DNA from: Vibrio rumoiensis 1S-45
Lineage (GTDB): Bacteria; Pseudomonadota; Gammaproteobacteria; Enterobacterales; Vibrionaceae
Direction of reading: 5' to 3'
Assembly: GCF_000286955.2 (NCBI RefSeq)
Contig: NZ_AJYK02000075.1
Coordinates: 1-35,338 of the forward strand
Length of the DNA: 35,338 nt
The notes below the pieces were generated by a model. The model was not told the origin of the DNA and made no database searches. It saw only the letters and a list, made by a program, of their open reading frames with translations. Positions within the stretch are counted from its first letter, which is position 1. The number at the start of each line of letters is the position of its first letter. Below, piece by piece: positions 1 through 8,202 of the stretch. The position numbers and the translations under genes are program-made.

Positions 1-1279
1 TGGCTATGACCGCCGCTTTTTATCTGACAAAGCCGCGAAATGGTTTGCTGAAGTCTTAGCCGCCAATGGGGTAAAAGTGAGTTTTATTAACCGCTTTGTA
101 CCAACGCCGATTGTGATGTTCAAAGCAAAAGAAATGAACTGTCATTATTCAGCCTGCATTACCGCCTCGCACAACCCTGCCGATTACAATGGCATTAAAG
201 TGTTCATTCAAGGTGGACGCGATGCCGATGAAGTGATCACACAAAAGATCGAATCTCAAATTGCCGAACTCAAAGAATCGGATGTTCAGTTAGTCGATTT
301 TGATGATGCGCTAGACAGTGGCAGCATCGAAATCATTAACCCAATGAACGAATTTGTCGACTCCATCATTAACTTCATTGATATGGAATCGATCAAGAAA
401 GCCAATTTACGTGTGCTTATCGATCCTATGTTTGGTGTGGCAAAAAATGCCCTGCAAACGGTGCTGATCAATGGTCGCTGTGATGTGGATGTGATCAACG
501 ATGGTGAAAACCCATCCTTTGGCGGCTTAATGCCATCACCAAACGCTGCTACCTTATACCGCTTAAAACACTTAGTGGCGGCAGAAGGTTACGACATCGG
601 TATTGGTACGGATGGCGACGCGGATCGCTTGGGTATCATCGATGAAAAAGGCCACTTTATTCACCCAAATGAAGTGCTACTTCTACTGTATTACTACATG
701 TTGGAATACAAAGGCTGGAAAGGCTCCGTGGTTCGTAACATCGCCACCACTCATCTGTTGGATAAAGTCGCAGCCGATCACGGTGAAAAAAGCTTTGAGG
801 TTCCTGTAGGCTTTAAACACATTAGTAGCCAGATGGAAGCCGATGATTCTTTAATTGGCGGTGAAAGCTCTGGTGGTTTAACCATCCGTGGGCACATTAA
901 AGGTAAAGATGGTGTTTTTGCATCCACCCTATTAGTTGAAATGATCAGCGTAACCGGTAAAAAACTATCGGAAATGCTCGATGAAATTTACAGTAAATAT
1001 GGTTATGCCTATACCGCAGAAGGTGATTGCACCTTTAAACCTGCGCAAAAAGAAGCCATTTACAATAAGATTTATGTTGAAAAGTTAATGCCGGAATTTG
1101 AGTATGACGTTGAGCGCATCAGTTATGAAGATGGCGCAAAAGTCTACTTCCGCAATGGCGGCTGGGTAATTGCTCGATTCTCTGGTACTGAGCCTTTACT
1201 GCGAATTTTCTCTGAAATGGAAGACCAAGCAACCGCCGAAAGAGTGGTTGCTCAAATGAAAGCATTTTTGGCGTTATAA
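1..1279 (+). CDS. Phosphohexomutase (phosphoglucomutase/phosphomannomutase family), 5'-truncated
   Basis: The gene enters from the left edge. The reading frame is open from base 2 (GYDRRFLSDKA...), so the apparent GTG start at base 77 is internal and the true start lies outside the window. The family moves phosphate between C1 and C6 of hexoses in the cytoplasm, feeding glycogen, cell-envelope and nucleotide-sugar synthesis. All diagnostic loops are present: the phosphoserine loop TASHNP (bases 161-178), the metal-binding loop DGDADR (611-628), the sugar-binding loop GGESSG (857-874) and the C-terminal phosphate-binding loop SGTEP (from 1181). These correspond to the four domains of the alpha-D-phosphohexomutase superfamily. 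Whether glucose or mannose phosphate is preferred cannot be told from these motifs. A terminator follows directly. Confidence 0.93.
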   Translation, partial: GYDRRFLSDKAAKWFAEVLAANGVKVSFINRFVPTPIVMFKAKEMNCHYSACITASHNPADYNGIKVFIQGGRDADEVITQKIESQIAELKESDVQLVDFDDALDSGSIEIINPMNEFVDSIINFIDMESIKKANLRVLIDPMFGVAKNALQTVLINGRCDVDVINDGENPSFGGLMPSPNAATLYRLKHLVAAEGYDIGIGTDGDADRLGIIDEKGHFIHPNEVLLLLYYYMLEYKGWKGSVVRNIATTHLLDKVAADHGEKSFEVPVGFKHISSQMEADDSLIGGESSGGLTIRGHIKGKDGVFASTLLVEMISVTGKKLSEMLDEIYSKYGYAYTAEGDCTFKPAQKEAIYNKIYVEKLMPEFEYDVERISYEDGAKVYFRNGGWVIARFSGTEPLLRIFSEMEDQATAERVVAQMKAFLAL

Positions 1280-1320
1280 ATGAAAGGGAGCTAGTCTCTA
1301 CCTCTAGTGTCAAAATTTAG

Positions 1321-1355
1321 AAGAGATCGTGGTGAGAGCTACGGTCTCTTTTTTA
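1321..1355 (+). terminator. Rho-independent terminator after the phosphohexomutase gene
   Basis: A ten-pair stem (AAGAGATCGT with ACGGTCTCTT, one G-T pair) with a ten-base loop runs into a T tract. It lies about 40 bases after the stop codon. Confidence 0.8.
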
Positions 1356-1616
1356 TTGCTCGTCTATTGGGTGCTACGCTTCTCGTGATTTGAAAAAGAA
1401 AAAATAGCTTATCGAACAGCGAAGAGTTCAAGCAGTGAAGCAACCTTTTTATCATTAGAAAAACTAATCCTTTCCATTGATTTTCATCTTGCTAAATTGA
1501 TCACATTTTTATTGCTGAGATGTCGCCTTCGCACTAATATCCCCGCCATTATTATGGTCACTCATTCGAACCATTTTCATTATCAATAGTTACTCATTTT
1601 TCATTGGAGAAAATGC
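1356..1616 (+). promoter_or_regulatory. Upstream region of emrD
   Basis: The gap between the phosphohexomutase stop and emrD is 337 bases. It holds the terminator above and no convincing open reading frame. A weak sigma-70-like pair, TTCGCA (1528-1533) and TATTAT (1550-1555) with 16 bases between, is the best promoter candidate. A CRP-like sequence, TGCTAAATTGATCACA (1490-1505), has a perfect right half only. The ribosome site is TTGGAG, about seven bases before the ATG. Only the ribosome site is convincing. Confidence 0.3.
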
Positions 1617-2822
1617 ATGTCTGCGCCTCTTAGTTTTATCAAACTAACCTTCTTGATTGCTATTTTGGCAGCAGTTGGGCAAATGACGCAAACCATGTAC
1701 GTGCCTTCTATGGGCTACATGGCACATGAATTTCAGGTCTCTGCGGCATCTATGCAAGCAGTGATGGCTTGCTACTTGATCCCTTATGGATTATCACAAT
1801 TTATTTATGGTCCATTATCGGATCGTTTAGGCCGCCGCCCTATCATTCTGACAGGTTTGATGATCTATATTGTCGGTTCAATTGCGGCGTTATTTGCGCA
1901 CAGCTTCACTTTATTCCTTGTGGCAAGCTTCATTCAAGGTATGGGTATTGGCTGTGGTGGCGCAATGGCTCGAACGCTGAGCCGGGATTGTTTTTCTGGC
2001 TCAGAATTGCATAAAGTAAATAGCTTGATCAGCATGTGTTTAATGTTCTCACCATTAATGGCTCCTTTGATGGGTGGCTATTTAACCGAAGCATTTCACT
2101 GGCGTAGCAGCTACTTATTTTTAGCGCTCTTCAGTATTGGTGTCACCATCATCATGTTTACTCACATGACGGAAACCTTACCGAAAGCCAAGCGCCGTTA
2201 CGATTCAGTAGCCACCAGCTATCGCTATGTATTTGGTAATCGTCAATTCCAAGGCTATTTACTTTGCCTTGTCGCGACCTTTGCCGGAGTCGCATTATTT
2301 GAAGCCGCTGCAGGTGTATTACTGGGCGGTAAATTAAAACTTCCAGCCACTACCGTAAGTTTATTGTTTATTGTGCCAATTCCGGGCTACTTATTGGGCG
2401 CGGCAATGTCGAGCTGGATTGCGTCACGTCACTCTGAAAAGCGTGCATTAAACTTTGGTTTGGTCGCAATCGCGATTGGCTCATTAGTGATTTTTATTCC
2501 GGGCGTATTTGGTTACACCAATGCCGTAAGTTTAGTGGGCGGTGCAACTATCTATTTCTTAGGGGCTGGAGTGTTGTTTCCTGCGGCTACGACAGGTGCC
2601 ATTTCACCATTCCCTCACCATGCAGGGACAGCGGGAGCCTTACTCGGCGGTATACAAAACTTTGGGGCAGGCTTAGCCACTTTAGTTGCTGCAATGATGC
2701 CAGCACAAAACCAATTGCCACTGGGCGCATTAATGTTAGCCATGTCTTTATTAGCCGTGATGGGCTTGTACCGAGTGAATAAAACACCAATGTCGCCAGA
2801 TGCTCTGGGCAGTACGCTGTAA
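1617..2822 (+). CDS. emrD: Multidrug exporter EmrD (MFS, DHA1 family)
   Basis: This 401-residue polytopic inner-membrane protein has about 12 hydrophobic segments. The family exports hydrophobic toxic compounds by proton antiport. The MFS motif A appears as GPLSDRLGRRP between helices 2 and 3. Several stretches match E. coli EmrD closely by recall: VGQMTQTMYVP near the N terminus, GGAMARTLSRD in the middle, and GAGVLFPAATTGA followed by HHAGTAGALLGG near the C terminus. The length equals the family norm (about 394-400). The ATG at 1617 has GGAG at good spacing. It appears to be a single-gene unit closed by a terminator. The exact substrates are not visible in the sequence. Confidence 0.86.
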   Translation: MSAPLSFIKLTFLIAILAAVGQMTQTMYVPSMGYMAHEFQVSAASMQAVMACYLIPYGLSQFIYGPLSDRLGRRPIILTGLMIYIVGSIAALFAHSFTLFLVASFIQGMGIGCGGAMARTLSRDCFSGSELHKVNSLISMCLMFSPLMAPLMGGYLTEAFHWRSSYLFLALFSIGVTIIMFTHMTETLPKAKRRYDSVATSYRYVFGNRQFQGYLLCLVATFAGVALFEAAAGVLLGGKLKLPATTVSLLFIVPIPGYLLGAAMSSWIASRHSEKRALNFGLVAIAIGSLVIFIPGVFGYTNAVSLVGGATIYFLGAGVLFPAATTGAISPFPHHAGTAGALLGGIQNFGAGLATLVAAMMPAQNQLPLGALMLAMSLLAVMGLYRVNKTPMSPDALGSTL

Positions 2823-2846
2823 AGCCTCTGCTCACATAACAAAAAT

Positions 2847-2904
2847 AATAAAGCCGCAGCAGAGTAATGAAGTGACCCCATAATCTATTGCGGCTTTATT
2901 TTAT
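2847..2904. terminator. Terminator between emrD and the HopJ-family gene
   Basis: AATAAAGCCGCA (2847-2858) is perfectly complementary to TGCGGCTTTATT (2889-2900), followed by TTTAT. The 30-base loop is long. It sits between convergent genes and could serve both, with emrD the clearer user. Confidence 0.65.
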
Positions 2905-2925
2905 GAAGGGAATAATCGCTGGTTG

Positions 2926-3267
2926 CTAAGATAATGCAGGCGATGAGAAATGAACACCTTGCCAGCCATGAGTAATGAAATTACGAATATTTTGATGATC
3001 GTCATTTTCAGGATGTTCAAGCACATCTTGTCGATAGAACTTGCCGAAACAAGCCAAGGTTTGCGCTTCAGTTAAATTATGCATTTGGGCAAACGCAAAG
3101 ATTTTGCATGATCCATTATTTTGCCCTGCCTCATTTTTCACATCGCCATTAGTGAATGCCGTCGGGGTGAAAGTAAAACAAGCATCAATCACAGCAATCG
3201 TTTGTTCAAATTCAACCGACAGTGGCTCAGTGGTAACTTGGTGCAAAAATTCCGTTAATTCCATCAT
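2926..3267 (-). CDS. HopJ-type family protein (PF08888-like), not a clear effector
   Basis: A 113-residue cytoplasmic-looking protein with no signal peptide or membrane segment. The sequence, with FTPTAFTNGD, NNGSCKIFAFAQ and CFGKFYRQDV, is recognisable as the small 'HopJ type III effector' family found widely in free-living marine gammaproteobacteria. The C-terminal part carries NIRNFITHGW. The frame stays open upstream to 3315, but GGAG lies just before the tandem ATG ATG at 3267/3264, so the start is placed there; the second ATG has the better spacing (six bases). It is convergent with emrD and divergent from the DJ-1-family gene. The molecular function of these non-plant-pathogen homologues is unknown to me, and no secretion genes are nearby. 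Confidence 0.75.
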   Translation of the reverse strand: MMELTEFLHQVTTEPLSVEFEQTIAVIDACFTFTPTAFTNGDVKNEAGQNNGSCKIFAFAQMHNLTEAQTLACFGKFYRQDVLEHPENDDHQNIRNFITHGWQGVHFSSPALS

Positions 3268-3330
3268 TTTCTCCTTTTTAACTATTGTGCCAGTGTAAGG
3301 GAGATAAGCCTTCATTCCAAGTCAAACGAT

Positions 3331-3360
3331 TTGCCATTTATCCGACTAATGTCGTAATAA
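3331..3360 (+). promoter_or_regulatory. Possible sigma-70 promoter for the DJ-1-family gene
   Basis: TTGCCA (3331-3336) and TAATAA (3355-3360) are separated by 18 bases, about 85 bases ahead of the start codon. The match is reasonable by eye only. Confidence 0.35.
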
Positions 3361-3444
3361 ATTCATACACCAACAAGATAAATAGCAACTAAGATTGATA
3401 CTTAAGTAACTGTATTTCCCCTATCTACTGAAAGGATACAAACG

Positions 3445-4008
3445 ATGGCAAAAGTATTAATTATCGCAGGTGATTTTGTTGAAGATTACGAATTAATGGT
3501 GCCGTTTCAAGCGCTGAAAATGGTCGGTCACTCTGTGAGCGTCATCTGTCCTGACAAGCAATCTGGTGATACGATTAAAACCGCTATCCATGATTTTGAA
3601 GGCGATCAAACCTATACCGAAAAGCCCGGGCATTTATTTGCCCTTAACGCCAATTTCTCAGACATTAATGGCGAAGAGTTTGATGCGCTCTTGATCCCCG
3701 GTGGACGCGCACCTGAGTATCTCAGGCTCAACCCAAAAGTCATTGCCCTAGTTCAGCATTTTTCTCAAGCGAATAAACCCATTGCCGCGGTTTGTCATGG
3801 TGCCCAACTGCTTGCTGCAGCAAACGTTATCGAAGGTAAAAAGATTTCAGCCTATCCTGCATGCGCGCCAGAAGTGCAACTTGCCGGTGCGCAATACGCC
3901 GAGATCGACGTCACCGATGCCATTACGGACGGTCATTTTGTCACGGCTCCTGCTTGGCCCGCTCACCCTGCATGGCTTGCACAATTTAATAAACTACTAG
4001 GCGAATAA
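3445..4008 (+). CDS. DJ-1/PfpI family protein (class I glutamine amidotransferase-like)
   Basis: A 187-residue cytoplasmic protein covering the whole DJ-1/PfpI fold. The nucleophile elbow AVCHGAQLL places the reactive cysteine near residue 118. Other family marks are the N-terminal [13 protein letters not shown], with an acidic residue expected in the active site, and [12 protein letters not shown] in the middle. Relatives include protein deglycase/chaperones (YhbO, Hsp31-like) and putative cysteine proteases; the precise activity is not settled by sequence. The C-terminal end ([11 protein letters not shown]) differs from the usual 'TSRKPDDLP' of PfpI/YajL-type proteins, resembling instead the longer plant and bacterial branch. 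The ATG at 3445 is preceded by GAAAGGA. It seems to be monocistronic, with a terminator 27 bases downstream. Confidence 0.88.
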   Translation: MAKVLIIAGDFVEDYELMVPFQALKMVGHSVSVICPDKQSGDTIKTAIHDFEGDQTYTEKPGHLFALNANFSDINGEEFDALLIPGGRAPEYLRLNPKVIALVQHFSQANKPIAAVCHGAQLLAAANVIEGKKISAYPACAPEVQLAGAQYAEIDVTDAITDGHFVTAPAWPAHPAWLAQFNKLLGE

Positions 4009-4031
4009 TCAAACCACCATTTATTAAACAC

Positions 4032-4062
4032 AAAAAAGCGCAGATGTAGATCTGCGCTTTGA
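4032..4062. terminator. Bidirectional terminator between the DJ-1-family gene and fbpC
   Basis: An 11-pair perfect stem, AAAGCGCAGAT (4035-4045) with ATCTGCGCTTT (4050-4060), has a four-base loop. On the minus strand it ends in a TTTTTT run, closing the fbp operon; on the plus strand the T run is short. Confidence 0.82.
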
Positions 4063-4087
4063 ATGTCTTCTCTGCGAGTTTAATACC

Positions 4088-5185
4088 TTAAAAAACCAAT
4101 GCGCCTTCGCTGACAATATCAACACGGACCGTTTGCCCTACGTCTAAAGGAGCGTTACATTGCGCCAGTAAATGCACACCTTGAATATCAATCACATAAC
4201 GACAATGATCGCCCATAAATTGCTGCTCGATCACGTGGATTTCGCTACTGTCATCAGGATGTAATAACACCTGTTGAGGCCGTAATAAAATCTCGCAGGC
4301 TTGGCTGATCTGAATTTCATTTTTTGCAGTAATGGTTAATATCCCGAGTACCGTATCAAAAGTGTCATCGGATAATTTCTCTGCAGGTAAATAACAGCCA
4401 CCACCAAGGAAGTTAGCGACAAACTTACTCGAAGGGTGATAATAAAGCTGCGCGGCGGAGCCAAATTGCTCAATCACACCATGGTTCATCACCGCCATTT
4501 TGTCAGAGAATGCGAACGCTTCTTCTCGTGAATGCGTCACAAAAATAGCCGTCACACCTTGTTGCTTAAAGATCTTACGAATATCACGGATCAGTTCATG
4601 GCGAACTTGAGTATCAATGTTTGAGAAAGGTTCATCCAATAATAATAAGTCTGGCTGACAAGCTAATGAGCGCGCTATCGCGACACGTTGCTGTTGCCCA
4701 CCGGACAACTGATGAGGGTAACGATCCCCAAGCCCCGTTAAATGCACCAGCTCTAACATGCTTTCAATGATGGTTTGTTGTTGATCTTTGCTCTTATCTT
4801 GTAAACCAAAAGCCACATTTTCAGCTACCGTGAGGTGTGGAAATAAAGCATAGTCTTGAAAGATTAATCCAATATTACGTTGCTCTGGAGGTAACCAATT
4901 TTCACCATCGTCAATCACTTTTTGGTTTAGCACCATTTCGCCTGAAGACAAGGGCAACAAACCCGCAATCGCTTTTAATAAGGTGGTTTTTCCGCAGCCA
5001 CTCGCACCGAGTAAACAGACGATTTCCCCTTGTTGTACTGATAAGCTCAAGTTCTCTAAAACCGGTGCAGATTGCCCCTTCGCCGAGCCGTGCCCAGTAG
5101 CATAACGACAGGTTAAATGATCAATCTTCAACGCAGTCTTGTCAGAAGACGGATCAGGAGAAATGGAATGAGTATGCAACGTCAT
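4088..5185 (-). CDS. fbpC: Ferric iron ABC transporter, ATP-binding protein FbpC
   Basis: A 365-residue ATPase that powers iron(III) import together with FbpA and FbpB. The Walker A motif is GASGCGKTT, the signature is LSGGQQQRVAIARSLA, and Walker B is LLLLDEPFSNID. The H loop is FVTHSREEAFAFSD. A C-terminal regulatory (TOBE-like) extension of about 120 residues follows the ATPase core, as in FbpC and related CUT1/polyamine importers. The ATG at 5185 abuts the TAA of fbpB, so the two are probably translationally coupled. The identity as an iron importer rests on the neighbouring FbpA-type binding protein and the Fur box ahead of fbpA. Confidence 0.92.
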   Translation of the reverse strand: MTLHTHSISPDPSSDKTALKIDHLTCRYATGHGSAKGQSAPVLENLSLSVQQGEIVCLLGASGCGKTTLLKAIAGLLPLSSGEMVLNQKVIDDGENWLPPEQRNIGLIFQDYALFPHLTVAENVAFGLQDKSKDQQQTIIESMLELVHLTGLGDRYPHQLSGGQQQRVAIARSLACQPDLLLLDEPFSNIDTQVRHELIRDIRKIFKQQGVTAIFVTHSREEAFAFSDKMAVMNHGVIEQFGSAAQLYYHPSSKFVANFLGGGCYLPAEKLSDDTFDTVLGILTITAKNEIQISQACEILLRPQQVLLHPDDSSEIHVIEQQFMGDHCRYVIDIQGVHLLAQCNAPLDVGQTVRVDIVSEGALVF

Positions 5186-6829
5186 TTAATGCACCTTTTC
5201 TAAAGAACGATTCACAACAATAAGTGGCACTAACCCAACTAATACCAACAATATGGCAGGTAAAGCGGCCAGCTCTAATTGCTGATCAGAAACAAAGTTA
5301 TAAACGTAAGTGGCGAGAGTTTCAAAATTAAACGGGCGCAGTAAAATCGAGGCATTCAACTCTTTCATTGATTCAATAAACACTAATAATCCCGCAATCA
5401 AAGCGCCACGCATCACCAACGGAAAATGTACACGCTTTAACATGTTGCTCGATGTGCAGCCCATAGTTCGAGCGGCCATATCGAGACTTGGAGAGACCTT
5501 ACTCAAGCCACTTTCAATGCTGCCCACAGCCACGGCAGCAAAGCGTACTGTTAAGGCAAAAATTAAAGCAAACATAGTACCCGAAAAAATCAGTCCCGGT
5601 CGTCCCCAATCCATCCATTTCGCAATGTCATTAACCGTGTGATCTAAAGTTAAGACCGCCACCATAATACCTATCGCCAATACCGTGCCAGGAACCGCAT
5701 ACCCCAAAGAAGACAGGCGCATTGGCATATGGCTCAAACTCCCTCGAGCCTCACCACCTTGCGTGACTAAACGGCGATAAAAATTCACCACCAATGCCAA
5801 CACAACACACACTGCCGCAACACTTAAAGATACTTGTAAGCTATTGATAGAATAAGCTTTAAACTCAACAGTCCAACTCTTTGAAAAGTATCGCGAAGCA
5901 TAGCTCACCAATTGCATTAACGGCAATAAAAAGCCAGCGAACACTAAGCCCCAGCACCATGCAAGAGACAGCCACTTCTGCCACCCCGATAACGCATATC
6001 GATTATCTTCATGGCTAGAAAATTGTGCTTGGAAATGCTTTTGTTTGCGGCGGCTATAACGCTCAGCACTCAGCAGTAAAATCACCACCAACAGCATGAT
6101 GGCAGAAATTTTAGCCGCAGCCGTTAAGTTCGAATAGCCAAGCCAAGTATCGTACACCGCGGTGGTTAACGTACTCACGGCAAAATAGCTCACCGTCCCA
6201 AAATCACCTAAGGTTTCCATCGCAACTAAAGACAAACCGACCGCAATCGCGGGGCGAGCGAGTGGCATAGAAACACGGTAAAAGCTTTGCCATGGGGTGC
6301 ATTTTAATAAACGAGCCGATTGCAAAAGAGAAGTGCTTTGCTCCATAAAAGCAGAACGAGCAAGCAGATACACATAAGGATATAGCACCAGAGCAAGTAC
6401 GGTCATCGCACCGGGCAAGGTACGAATATCAGGAAACCAATAATCTTGAGGCGTAAGATGAAAGGTATTGCGTAGCCATATTTGGATTGGGCCGGCAAAA
6501 TCAAACCAGTCAGTATAAATATACCCAACAATATAACCGGGCATAGCCAATGGCAACACCAAAGCCCATTGCAGCACTTTCTCTCCGGGCAAACGGCACA
6601 TCGCCATCAACCACGCACTCGGCAGACCAAAAATTAAAGCCAGCAACATGGTGCCAGAGACCAATAAAATCGTATTGAGCGTGTAAGTAGGCAAGACCGT
6701 CGAAAATAGGTGAGCAAACAATTCGTCGCTCTCCCCTATGGCGGTGTAAAAAATTGCCAAGATCGACAAAATCAGCAGTGCAGCCATGCTCCAACTACTG
6801 ATCTTCCAAGATGAATATTTTTCTTTCAT
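5186..6829 (-). CDS. fbpB: Ferric iron ABC transporter, fused permease FbpB
   Basis: An inner-membrane permease of about 547 residues made of two fused permease halves, as is usual for FbpB/SfuB. Each half carries an EAA-type loop that docks with the ATPase: around QSARLLKCTPWQSFYRVSMP in the first, and DMAARTMGCTSSNMLKRV followed by HFPLV in the second. About 12 hydrophobic segments are visible. An in-frame GTG lies three codons further upstream (6838), but neither candidate has a strong ribosome site; the ATG at 6829 was chosen by default. It is separated from fbpA by about 165 bases containing a hairpin terminator, and is directly coupled to fbpC downstream. Confidence 0.92.
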   Translation of the reverse strand: MKEKYSSWKISSWSMAALLILSILAIFYTAIGESDELFAHLFSTVLPTYTLNTILLVSGTMLLALIFGLPSAWLMAMCRLPGEKVLQWALVLPLAMPGYIVGYIYTDWFDFAGPIQIWLRNTFHLTPQDYWFPDIRTLPGAMTVLALVLYPYVYLLARSAFMEQSTSLLQSARLLKCTPWQSFYRVSMPLARPAIAVGLSLVAMETLGDFGTVSYFAVSTLTTAVYDTWLGYSNLTAAAKISAIMLLVVILLLSAERYSRRKQKHFQAQFSSHEDNRYALSGWQKWLSLAWCWGLVFAGFLLPLMQLVSYASRYFSKSWTVEFKAYSINSLQVSLSVAAVCVVLALVVNFYRRLVTQGGEARGSLSHMPMRLSSLGYAVPGTVLAIGIMVAVLTLDHTVNDIAKWMDWGRPGLIFSGTMFALIFALTVRFAAVAVGSIESGLSKVSPSLDMAARTMGCTSSNMLKRVHFPLVMRGALIAGLLVFIESMKELNASILLRPFNFETLATYVYNFVSDQQLELAALPAILLVLVGLVPLIVVNRSLEKVH

Positions 6830-6940
6830 TGCGACCACTTAACGCTTAAATCAATAAATTATGTAAAGTAAGAATACTAAGGGTGAATTTAACACATATA
6901 AGATGAAATCATCTCGAATTAAATAGCGATAAAGTAAAAA

Positions 6941-6968
6941 CGACAAAAGGGAAGCCGAAGCCTCCCTT
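6941..6968 (-). terminator. Terminator/attenuator hairpin between fbpA and fbpB
   Basis: On the minus strand AAGGGAGGC and GCTTCCCTT form a nine-pair stem (one G-T pair) capped by a TTCG tetraloop and followed by TTTTG. It lies about 28 bases after the fbpA stop. It probably lets part of the transcripts stop here, so that the binding protein is made in excess over the membrane parts. Confidence 0.75.
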
Positions 6969-6995
6969 AAAATTCAATCAGTAATAAAAGGTATA

Positions 6996-8009
6996 TTACA
7001 GGTCGAATTTAACTTCATCCAACAACTTAACTGCTGCTTCGTGATGCGCTGCAATTTCATCTAACGATAAAGTATCCGCTTTATATTCACCCCATGATGC
7101 CACTAATTCAGACGGAGCAACACCTGGTTTTACTGGTGATTCAAAGTTATCTTCAGCATACATTTTTTGTGCAACATCACCAGATAAGAACTCCATTAAT
7201 TTAAGCGCATTATCTTTATTTGGTGCGTATTTGGCCATCGCCATGCCGCTGATGTTTACGTGAGTACCAAACGCTTCTTGGCCTGGGAAGTTAATGTAAA
7301 CGGCATCAGCCCATGCTTTTTGCTCTTTATCATTAATCATTTGACCGAAGTAGTAGCTGTTACCTAAAGAGTAATCACATAGGCCTTCTTTAATCGCTTG
7401 TACTTGGCCACGGTCACTACCTTGAGGTTTACGTGCTAGGTTCGCTTTCAAACCTTCTAACCATTGCTTAGTATCCGCTTCACCGTGATGAGCAATCATC
7501 GCTGAAACCAATGATACGTTATATGGGTGCTTACCTGGGCGAGTACAAATTTTTCCTTTGTATTCCGGTTTTGCAAGATCCATGTAATCAAAAGAAGCAG
7601 GCAATTTACCAACACGATCCTTTGATGAATAGACCGCGCGAGCACGTGTAGTCACACCAAACCACTCACCTTCTTTATCACGATACTGAGCAGGAATGTT
7701 GCCATTAATAACATCACTATTTACTGCTTGAACTACATCTTTATCCGTTAACTCAGCTAAGCGGCTGATATCAACAGTCAAAACCACATCGGCAGGGCTG
7801 TATTCGCCTTCTTGAACTAATTTTTCTGCTAAGCCATCTTTAGCAAATTTAACATTCACTTTAATACCTGTTTCTTTGGTGAACTCTTTTAGCATAGGTT
7901 CAACAAGAAAAGGTTGGCGGTAAGAATAAACATTCACTTCTTCTGCAGCCATCAACACTGGAGAAAAAGTAGAAGCAGCAAATACAGAAGCAAGAAGTAG
8001 CTTTTTCAT
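6996..8009 (-). CDS. fbpA: Iron(III)-binding periplasmic protein FbpA
   Basis: A 337-residue periplasmic binding protein. A signal peptide (MKKLLLASVFAASTFSPVLMA) precedes the mature start near AEEVNVYS. The adjacent tyrosines in GNSYYFGQ are the iron-binding pair of FbpA/FutA/hFbpA proteins. Earlier segments YSYRQPFLVEPML and FTKETGIKVNVKF are typical of the family. It captures ferric ions in the periplasm and delivers them to FbpB-FbpC. The start has AAGGGA upstream. The first gene of the iron operon, it has a clear Fur-box match about 25-45 bases ahead of the start codon. A hairpin follows the stop. Confidence 0.95.
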   Translation of the reverse strand: MKKLLLASVFAASTFSPVLMAAEEVNVYSYRQPFLVEPMLKEFTKETGIKVNVKFAKDGLAEKLVQEGEYSPADVVLTVDISRLAELTDKDVVQAVNSDVINGNIPAQYRDKEGEWFGVTTRARAVYSSKDRVGKLPASFDYMDLAKPEYKGKICTRPGKHPYNVSLVSAMIAHHGEADTKQWLEGLKANLARKPQGSDRGQVQAIKEGLCDYSLGNSYYFGQMINDKEQKAWADAVYINFPGQEAFGTHVNISGMAMAKYAPNKDNALKLMEFLSGDVAQKMYAEDNFESPVKPGVAPSELVASWGEYKADTLSLDEIAAHHEAAVKLLDEVKFDL

Positions 8010-8034
8010 TGGTACAGTCCCTTATAGAAATACA

Positions 8035-8053
8035 AATGATAACAATTATCAAT
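8035..8053 (-). promoter_or_regulatory. Fur box upstream of fbpA
   Basis: The 19-base sequence AATGATAACAATTATCAAT is a near-perfect inverted repeat (ATGATAA / TTATCAA) and closely fits the Fur consensus GATAATGATAATCATTATC. Its place just ahead of the fbpA start fits iron-dependent repression of fbpABC. Confidence 0.82.
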
Positions 8054-8103
8054 GTGGTTATTATATAGAGCTATCACTTTTTCTCAATCCTCTTAGTTCA
8101 AGA

Positions 8104-8139
8104 AAAAGTAAAAAGCCCCACTTAAATAAGCAGGGCTTT
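8104..8139 (-). terminator. Terminator of the glnK-amtB unit
   Basis: On the minus strand AAAGCCC and GGGCTTT pair, with an inner four-pair extension and two mismatched positions, followed by a TTTTTACTTTTT tract. It lies about 64 bases after the amtB stop. Confidence 0.75.
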
Positions 8140-8202
8140 GTAACAAAGTATAAACTTTGAAGGAATAGTCTTATCTCTCTAATCTTATTCCTTCATTTGA
8201 TA

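Noticed and set aside
77..79. GTG at base 77 as the start of the phosphohexomutase gene
   Set aside because: The frame is open to the window edge and upstream residues GYDRRFLSDKAAKWFAE belong to the same family, so the gene is simply cut by the window.
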